64,000 nt of DNA, taken from NCBI RefSeq assembly GCF_002797895.1, contig NZ_PGES01000001.1, positions 3,348,001-3,412,000 on the forward strand, in the 5' to 3' direction. This document shows positions 59,289-64,000 of this stretch, one piece after another; the first letter of the stretch is position 1, and the number at the start of each line of letters is the position of its first letter. The position numbers and the translations under genes were made by a program. This DNA is from Janthinobacterium sp. 67 (GTDB lineage: Bacteria > Pseudomonadota > Gammaproteobacteria > Burkholderiales > Burkholderiaceae_D). The notes below the pieces were generated by a model. The model was given only the letters and a program-made list of their open reading frames with translations. It searched no databases and was not told where the DNA came from.

Positions 59289-60653
59289 TCAGGCGGCCTG
59301 CGCCAGGCGGATGATTTTGTGCGGCAACTGCGGCACGGGCTCATCCGTTTCAAAGAAAAACTTGTCGTGGCCGAACGCGGGCTTCAAATGGTCCAGCCAC
59401 GTCGCTTCCGCATCGAACTTGGCATAAAACGGCCGGCGCACCCAGTCCGGGTTACGCGCCTGCAAAAATTGCAGGGCAAACAGTTTTTCGCCGTTGATGG
59501 TGACGATGCCGTCGATGACGACCTTGCCGGGAAAGGCGCTCATGGACGGTCCCCGCACCGTGCGCGACAGGCCGGACACCATCTGGTAGGCGGCCTGGAA
59601 AATCTCGTGCGCCTTCGCCAAGGGCAACTCGAAATAGCCGCGCGGACCCGTGTCCCGCTCGACGAACATGTAATACGGAATCGCCCCCAGGCGCGTGCCC
59701 GTCTGCCACAGTTCGGCCCAGCTTGCCGGATCTTCATTGATGTGGCGGATCAGCGGCCCCTGCATGCGCAAGGTGGCGCCCGTGGAGACGATGCGTTTCA
59801 CGGCTTGCTGGGCGATGTCCTGGCGCAACTCGACGGCATGGCTGTAATGGCCCATCACGGCCAGGTTCTTGCCCGCCTTGACGATGCGCTCGAACAGGCG
59901 CATCAAGTCATCCGCATCGCGGTCGGAAACAAAACGCTGCGGCCAGTACGCCACCGCCTTGGTGCCGATGCGAATGTTCTGGATATGTTCCAGGCCCGGC
60001 GCCAGCAGCGGCTCCAGGTAGGCGGCCAGTTGCCGCGTGTTCATGATCATCGGGTCGCCGCCCGTGAACAGCACGTCCGTCACTTCCGGATGCAGTTTCA
60101 AATAGGCAACCAGCTCATGCGACTCGCGCGCATCGAACTTCATGTCGTCCATGCCGACGAACTGGGGCCAGCGGAAACAGAAAGTGCAATACGCGTGGCA
60201 AGTCTGGCCCGCGCTGGGGAAGAACAGCACCGTTTGCGCATATTTATGCTGCAGGCCCCGCACGGGCGCGTCGTTGACCCGCGGCACGTTGTGCGTCATC
60301 TGCCCGGCCGGATGGGGATTCATGCCCAGGCGCAAGCCATGCACATAGGCGTCGATGGCGGCCTTGTCCTGCTTGACCAGCACCAGGTCGCGCAAGTGCG
60401 CGTACTGCTCGGGCGGCAGCATGTCGCGGTGGGGAAAGACGAGACGGTAGATGGGATCGTCAGGGATATTGTTCCAGTCGATCAGCTGGTCGAGCACATA
60501 TTCATTGGTGCGAAACGGCAACACGTGCGACACCACTTGCACGGCTGCACGCTGCTCTTCAGGCAGCCATTTCCACTGCCGCGCCTGTTGTATGGTTTGC
60601 CGCGTATATGGCTTGAACTTGGGTGGAAACGGCTCGGTAATGAGTGCGGACAC
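59289..60653 (-). CDS. KamA-family radical SAM protein (lysine 2,3-aminomutase-like)
   Basis: 454 aa from a GTG at 60653 with GGAG seven bases upstream. The radical SAM cluster motif is C152HAYC156TFC159, followed by the GGDP motif (VLFTGGDPMIMN). Where lysine aminomutase has its PLP lysine in a glycine-rich loop, this protein has SAFPGKVVIDG, so PLP binding is plausible but the loop differs. It is longer than EpmB and lacks an adjacent epmA. The substrate is unknown; an amino acid or an amino-acid-like compound is a reasonable guess. First gene of the operon. Confidence 0.85.
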   Translation of the reverse strand: MSALITEPFPPKFKPYTRQTIQQARQWKWLPEEQRAAVQVVSHVLPFRTNEYVLDQLIDWNNIPDDPIYRLVFPHRDMLPPEQYAHLRDLVLVKQDKAAIDAYVHGLRLGMNPHPAGQMTHNVPRVNDAPVRGLQHKYAQTVLFFPSAGQTCHAYCTFCFRWPQFVGMDDMKFDARESHELVAYLKLHPEVTDVLFTGGDPMIMNTRQLAAYLEPLLAPGLEHIQNIRIGTKAVAYWPQRFVSDRDADDLMRLFERIVKAGKNLAVMGHYSHAVELRQDIAQQAVKRIVSTGATLRMQGPLIRHINEDPASWAELWQTGTRLGAIPYYMFVERDTGPRGYFELPLAKAHEIFQAAYQMVSGLSRTVRGPSMSAFPGKVVIDGIVTINGEKLFALQFLQARNPDWVRRPFYAKFDAEATWLDHLKPAFGHDKFFFETDEPVPQLPHKIIRLAQAA

Positions 60654-60935
60654 GGTCGGCTCCTTGCCTGTAAATAGCGTTAACTTTCATGAAATTGGCC
60701 ATATGCCAGCCAATTCCAGCCTTTTCCTCCCGCATGCGAGATCACCCCGGCATGCTGTGAAAGTCATCATAGTTCTTGCTTTCCGGAACCAAATTGCTGC
60801 ATATCAACAAGCCGTCGATACGTTGCATGCTGCCTACAAGCAACACCTTAGTTTGTTCCATCGCAATCTGAGACGGACTTCGGCAACGTAAATTACGACT
60901 CGGCAACACATCCCTCGATATCACAAGGAGCTTTC
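60654..60935. other. Divergent intergenic region between the KamA-like gene and the Cache gene
   Basis: 282 bp with no convincing gene. Moderately AT-rich, likely holding promoters for both directions. No clear repeat or terminator is seen; a short dyad CATGC/GCATG type appears twice (near 60750 and 60826) without evident meaning. Confidence 0.35.
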
Positions 60936-61394
60936 ATGCAACGCTTATTCACGGGTAGCCTGCTGTGCCTGGCATTTGCCGGCGGCGGCGTCAGCGCCGC
61001 GGTCGAACCAACGGAAAAAGATGCGATCGCCATGGCCGAACGGGGCGCCGCCTTCATGAAGGCGCATGGCAAGGAAGAAATGATGAAGAAAATCACGGCG
61101 AAGGACCCGGACTTCGTGCAGGGCTCGCTGTATGTGGACATGCGCGACATCAAGACGGGTATCGTGCTGGCCCACCCCATCAATCCTTCCATCGTGGGCA
61201 AGGATTTGACGGATGTGCCCGATGCGAACGGCAAGAAATATCGTCGTGAAATCATCGAACTGGCACAAAAACAGGGCAAGGGCTGGGTCGATTACCAGTA
61301 CAAGAATCCCACCAGCGGCAAGATCGAACCAAAGACCACCTACATCCTGCGCGTCAACGACGTGGTGCTGGAAGCGGGCATCTACAAAAAATAA
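60936..61394 (+). CDS. Periplasmic single-Cache-domain protein
   Basis: 152 aa with AGGAG six bases upstream of the ATG. Signal peptide ([19 protein letters not shown]) and then one complete single-Cache domain: [77 protein letters not shown]. This is the fold normally found inside chemoreceptors as their sensor, here free in the periplasm. The chemoreceptor gene follows after 68 bp. Confidence 0.88.
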   Translation: MQRLFTGSLLCLAFAGGGVSAAVEPTEKDAIAMAERGAAFMKAHGKEEMMKKITAKDPDFVQGSLYVDMRDIKTGIVLAHPINPSIVGKDLTDVPDANGKKYRREIIELAQKQGKGWVDYQYKNPTSGKIEPKTTYILRVNDVVLEAGIYKK

Positions 61395-61462
61395 GGCAGG
61401 GGCGGCGCGCATGCACGCCGCGCGCCGCCTGCGGTGTGAACAGCCATAGCCAGGAGTCAAGC

Positions 61463-63157
61463 ATGCTCAATCAATTACGCATCGGACCAAAATTATTGCT
61501 GGCGCCCTCCCTGGTCTTGCTGCTGCTGATACTCAGCTCGACGGGCGCCTGGTATGGCATGGTGCGGCAAAATGCCTCGCTGGAAAACATGGTGCGGGTG
61601 CGCATCACACACTTGAAGGCGGCCGCCGACGTGGCTGGCGACGCCAAAGAGGTGCATGGCAATATGTACCAGTTGCTGTCATGGACGAATGGCAGTTTCG
61701 CCAAGGCCCGCCTCGACACATTGGAGCAACAGATCAAGGCGCGCCACGCGGCCATCGGCACCCAGCTGGCCACGCTGCGCACCACGGCCACGGATGCCGA
61801 GCGCAGCCTCGTCGATGCCGCCATCGCGGCCCTGGCCGGCTATCGCAAGGCCGTGCTGGAAACCATGGAAATGGCGCAGATGGACCAGTCGATCGCCACC
61901 AATTCCATGCTCAAGGCGGAAACCCAGTTCGTGCAGTTCAATACCCAGCTGGCGCAACTGTCGGCCCTGGAAACGACGCTCAGCAGCCAGGCCCATGCGG
62001 CCGCCAGCGCCGAGTTCCGCAGCCTGGGCTGGAGCTTGCTGCTGACGGTGCTGCTGTCTATTCTCGTCTCCATCGTCGTGACCATGCTGGTGCGGCGCGC
62101 CATGCTGGTGGAAATCCGCGGCATTGCCGACGCCGTGCAAGACTTGGCGGCGGGCAAGCTGACGGCCGGCGCACCCAAGCAGGGCAATGACGAAATCGCC
62201 GCCACGTCGCGCGTGCTGGACCAGACCATCGCCCACCTGAACCAGACCTTGCGCACCATCATGGGCGCCGTGCAATCGATCGACACAGCGTCGCGTGAAA
62301 TTGCCACCGGCAACCTGGATTTATCGGCGCGCACGGAAATGCAGGCCAGTTCGCTGGAAGAAACGTCGAGCGCCATGGAAGCGCTGACGCAAGCCGTCAA
62401 TGACAATGCCGATAATGCCCAGCTGGCCTGCGAACTGGCGGGGCAAGCTTCCACCCTGGCCGTGCAAGGGGGCGCGGCCATGCAGCAGGCGGTGACGACG
62501 ATGGCGACGATACGGGCCAATTCGCGCCAGATCGTGGATATTATCGGCGTAATCGATGGCATTTCCTTCCAGACCAATATCCTTGCGCTGAATGCGGCGG
62601 TGGAAGCGGCGCGCGCGGGAGAACAAGGCCGCGGCTTTGCCGTGGTGGCGTCCGAAGTGCGCACCCTGGCGCAGCGTTCGGCCCAGGCGGCCAGGGAAAT
62701 CAAGACCCTGATCGCCACATCCGTCACCACCATCGATGGCGGCAGCGTGGCCGTGCAGCAAGCAGGCGACAGCATGGGCGCCATCGTGGCCTCGGTGCAG
62801 CAAGTCAATGCAATCATCCAGCGCGTGAAAGAAGCCAGCGCGGAGCAGGCGTCCGGCATCACGGAAGTGAATCAGGCCGTCACACAGATGGATGACGTCA
62901 CCCAGCAAAATGCGGCCCTCGTGGAGCAGGCGGCGGCAGCGGCGGCCAGCTTGCAGGACCAGGCCGTCAAATTGTCGGCGGCCGTGGCCGTATTCACCCT
63001 CGACCCGCTGGCGCCCGCCCAGCCCGCCTCGCCGGACGAGGAAGCGTTCCGGCATCCGGCCAGTGCGCAGCAGGAGCGGCGCGCACTGCACAGCCCGCTG
63101 CGCGGCATGCCCGGCTTGCACGGCGCAAACACGACGCCACAGCGCCGGCGCAGCTAG
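61463..63157 (+). CDS. Methyl-accepting chemotaxis protein
   Basis: 564 aa from ATG 61463 with AGGAG upstream; an earlier in-frame start (61436) is unsupported. First membrane helix ([18 protein letters not shown]), a helical periplasmic region of about 150 residues, second helix ([19 protein letters not shown]), HAMP, and the signalling domain with [21 protein letters not shown] long polar tail (from about residue 515) follows without a CheR-binding pentapeptide. Co-located with a free Cache protein that may serve as its ligand sensor. Confidence 0.93.
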   Translation: MLNQLRIGPKLLLAPSLVLLLLILSSTGAWYGMVRQNASLENMVRVRITHLKAAADVAGDAKEVHGNMYQLLSWTNGSFAKARLDTLEQQIKARHAAIGTQLATLRTTATDAERSLVDAAIAALAGYRKAVLETMEMAQMDQSIATNSMLKAETQFVQFNTQLAQLSALETTLSSQAHAAASAEFRSLGWSLLLTVLLSILVSIVVTMLVRRAMLVEIRGIADAVQDLAAGKLTAGAPKQGNDEIAATSRVLDQTIAHLNQTLRTIMGAVQSIDTASREIATGNLDLSARTEMQASSLEETSSAMEALTQAVNDNADNAQLACELAGQASTLAVQGGAAMQQAVTTMATIRANSRQIVDIIGVIDGISFQTNILALNAAVEAARAGEQGRGFAVVASEVRTLAQRSAQAAREIKTLIATSVTTIDGGSVAVQQAGDSMGAIVASVQQVNAIIQRVKEASAEQASGITEVNQAVTQMDDVTQQNAALVEQAAAAAASLQDQAVKLSAAVAVFTLDPLAPAQPASPDEEAFRHPASAQQERRALHSPLRGMPGLHGANTTPQRRRS

Positions 63158-63732
63158 CTGGCCGGCGCGCGCATCGGTTTGCTCAAGTGAGGCGAACCGG
63201 CCAGCACGAAGCGCCACGGCGTCTCCATCGCCTTGGAAATACCGATGCGCGGGCCTGCGTGTACCGTCACCTCTTCCTCGCGCGCCAGCAGCATGAATGG
63301 CGGCGCATCGAGCGCCAGCCGGTTGTGCATATGCGTGACCCCGAGCGCCTGGCACACCTTGCCCGGCCCCGAGCACAGCAGCCGCGCATCCTCGACGCCG
63401 CGCCGTTCGCGCATGGCATCGAGTCCCATCACGGGCTCGATGGCGCGGATCAGCACGCCCGCGCCATGGCCCGCTTCGCGGCACACAAAGTTCAGGCACC
63501 AGTGGATGCCATACGAGCGGTAGACATAGGCGTGCGCGGGCGGGCCGAACATGGCCGCATTGCGCGGCGTCATGCCGCCATACGTGTGCGAGGCCGGGTC
63601 CAGCCGGTCATACGCTTCCGTTTCCACGATGCGCCCGCCCACGCCATCGACCAGCACGGTCACGCCGATCAGCTGGCGCGCCACGCTGCTGGAATCGTCC
63701 GCAAAATCGATACCCGCCAGGATTTTTTTCAT
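63154..63732 (-). CDS. DNA-3-methyladenine glycosylase (AAG/MPG family)
   Basis: 192 aa from ATG 63732; frames to 63786 are unsupported. AAG family motifs: [20 protein letters not shown] (with the catalytic Glu in ETEAYD), [31 protein letters not shown] and [19 protein letters not shown]. It removes alkylated bases such as 3-methyladenine and starts base-excision repair. Its stop overlaps the end of the chemoreceptor gene by 4 bp on the opposite strand. Confidence 0.93.
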   Translation of the reverse strand: MKKILAGIDFADDSSSVARQLIGVTVLVDGVGGRIVETEAYDRLDPASHTYGGMTPRNAAMFGPPAHAYVYRSYGIHWCLNFVCREAGHGAGVLIRAIEPVMGLDAMRERRGVEDARLLCSGPGKVCQALGVTHMHNRLALDAPPFMLLAREEEVTVHAGPRIGISKAMETPWRFVLAGSPHLSKPMRAPAS

Positions 63733-64000
63733 CCGGCAATTGTACTGCCGCCCATCCCGCTGCACGCCTACCCCGCTTGAAAACAAATAAAACTTGATTT
63801 TTTTATCACAAATATCACGATGGGCCGCGTCGTAAAATGACGAAAATCGCGGCTGGGCCGGGCCAACACAGGGATTTTTGCGAGAATATATTGCAGATAT
63901 GAACTATTGCCATGCATAAACAGCGATAATCGTCGGGCACTGCGCCAGACGCTCATGCAGCGGGCAGCGGCAGCGCACGACAGAATAAGCACCGGGCACA
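63733..64000. other. Window-end intergenic region, possible start of a gene leaving the window
   Basis: AT-rich stretch (63780-63910), probably a promoter region. A plus-strand frame is open from about 63907 (TTG) or 63955 (ATG) to the window end (LRQTLMQRAAAAHDRISTG), but without a ribosome-binding site or enough length to judge. Confidence 0.3.

Noticed and set aside
1..64000. CRISPR array, tRNA, rRNA or prophage
   Set aside because: No regularly spaced repeats, cloverleaf genes, rRNA segments or phage structural genes were found by reading; the only mobile element is the IS at 7642-8701.
63907..64000. Start of a gene at the right window edge
   Set aside because: Open frame of about 30 codons without a ribosome-binding site; too short to judge.

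Overview
The window is about 64 kb of GC-rich bacterial chromosome, tightly packed, with many ATGA/TGATG gene overlaps. Gene content (a betaproteobacterial-type phenylacetate cluster with PaaX, an argH/gspE/darP/pmbA core, numerous TonB receptors and chemoreceptors) suggests an Oxalobacteraceae member of the Janthinobacterium/Massilia/Duganella kind. This assignment is inferred from protein resemblance only. No rRNA, tRNA or CRISPR array was seen.

Left part (1-8.7 kb): a TonB receptor cut by the window edge sits behind an RpiR-type regulator. Divergent from them are an AstE/aspartoacylase-like deacylase and a YfcC-type carrier. A short hydrolase remnant, a GNAT enzyme and a 65-aa exported peptide follow, then argH. 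A complete IS1595-family element with an 8-bp target duplication lies exactly between the argH terminator and the stop codon of an ACT-domain protein.

Secretion region (10-21.4 kb): a secreted M4 zinc metalloprotease stands directly before a ten-gene, overlapping operon. It encodes a GspF, a GspE, PilM/N/O/P-like inner-membrane proteins, a lipoprotein secretin and three pseudopilins. This is a compact hybrid of type II secretion and type IV pilus parts with no prepilin peptidase in the window.

Chemosensing (22.7-26.1 kb and 60.9-63.2 kb): two operons each pair a methyl-accepting chemoreceptor with a free periplasmic protein. One has a porin plus a PstS-like binding protein, the other a single-Cache protein.

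Phenylacetate island (26.4-44.4 kb): paaABCDE-G-H-I-K-J, then a five-gene branched-chain-type ABC importer (livJHMGF), then paaY and paaZ, all on the minus strand, with paaX divergent. Together they import an aromatic acid, activate it to phenylacetyl-CoA, epoxidise it, isomerise and open the ring, and cut the chain to acetyl-CoA and succinyl-CoA. No paaF is present in the cluster.

Right part (44.5-64 kb): an M14 cytosolic-type carboxypeptidase, a di-haem peroxidase, a TonB receptor coupled to a Tat-exported PLP enzyme, pmbA/darP, mogA with an esterase, an S1C protease, and a four-gene operon (KamA-like radical SAM enzyme, MFS carrier, FAH-family and CMD-family enzymes). It ends with a 3-methyladenine glycosylase. 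Two families of palindromic repeats (three and two copies) sit at or just after stop codons in a fixed orientation relative to transcription.
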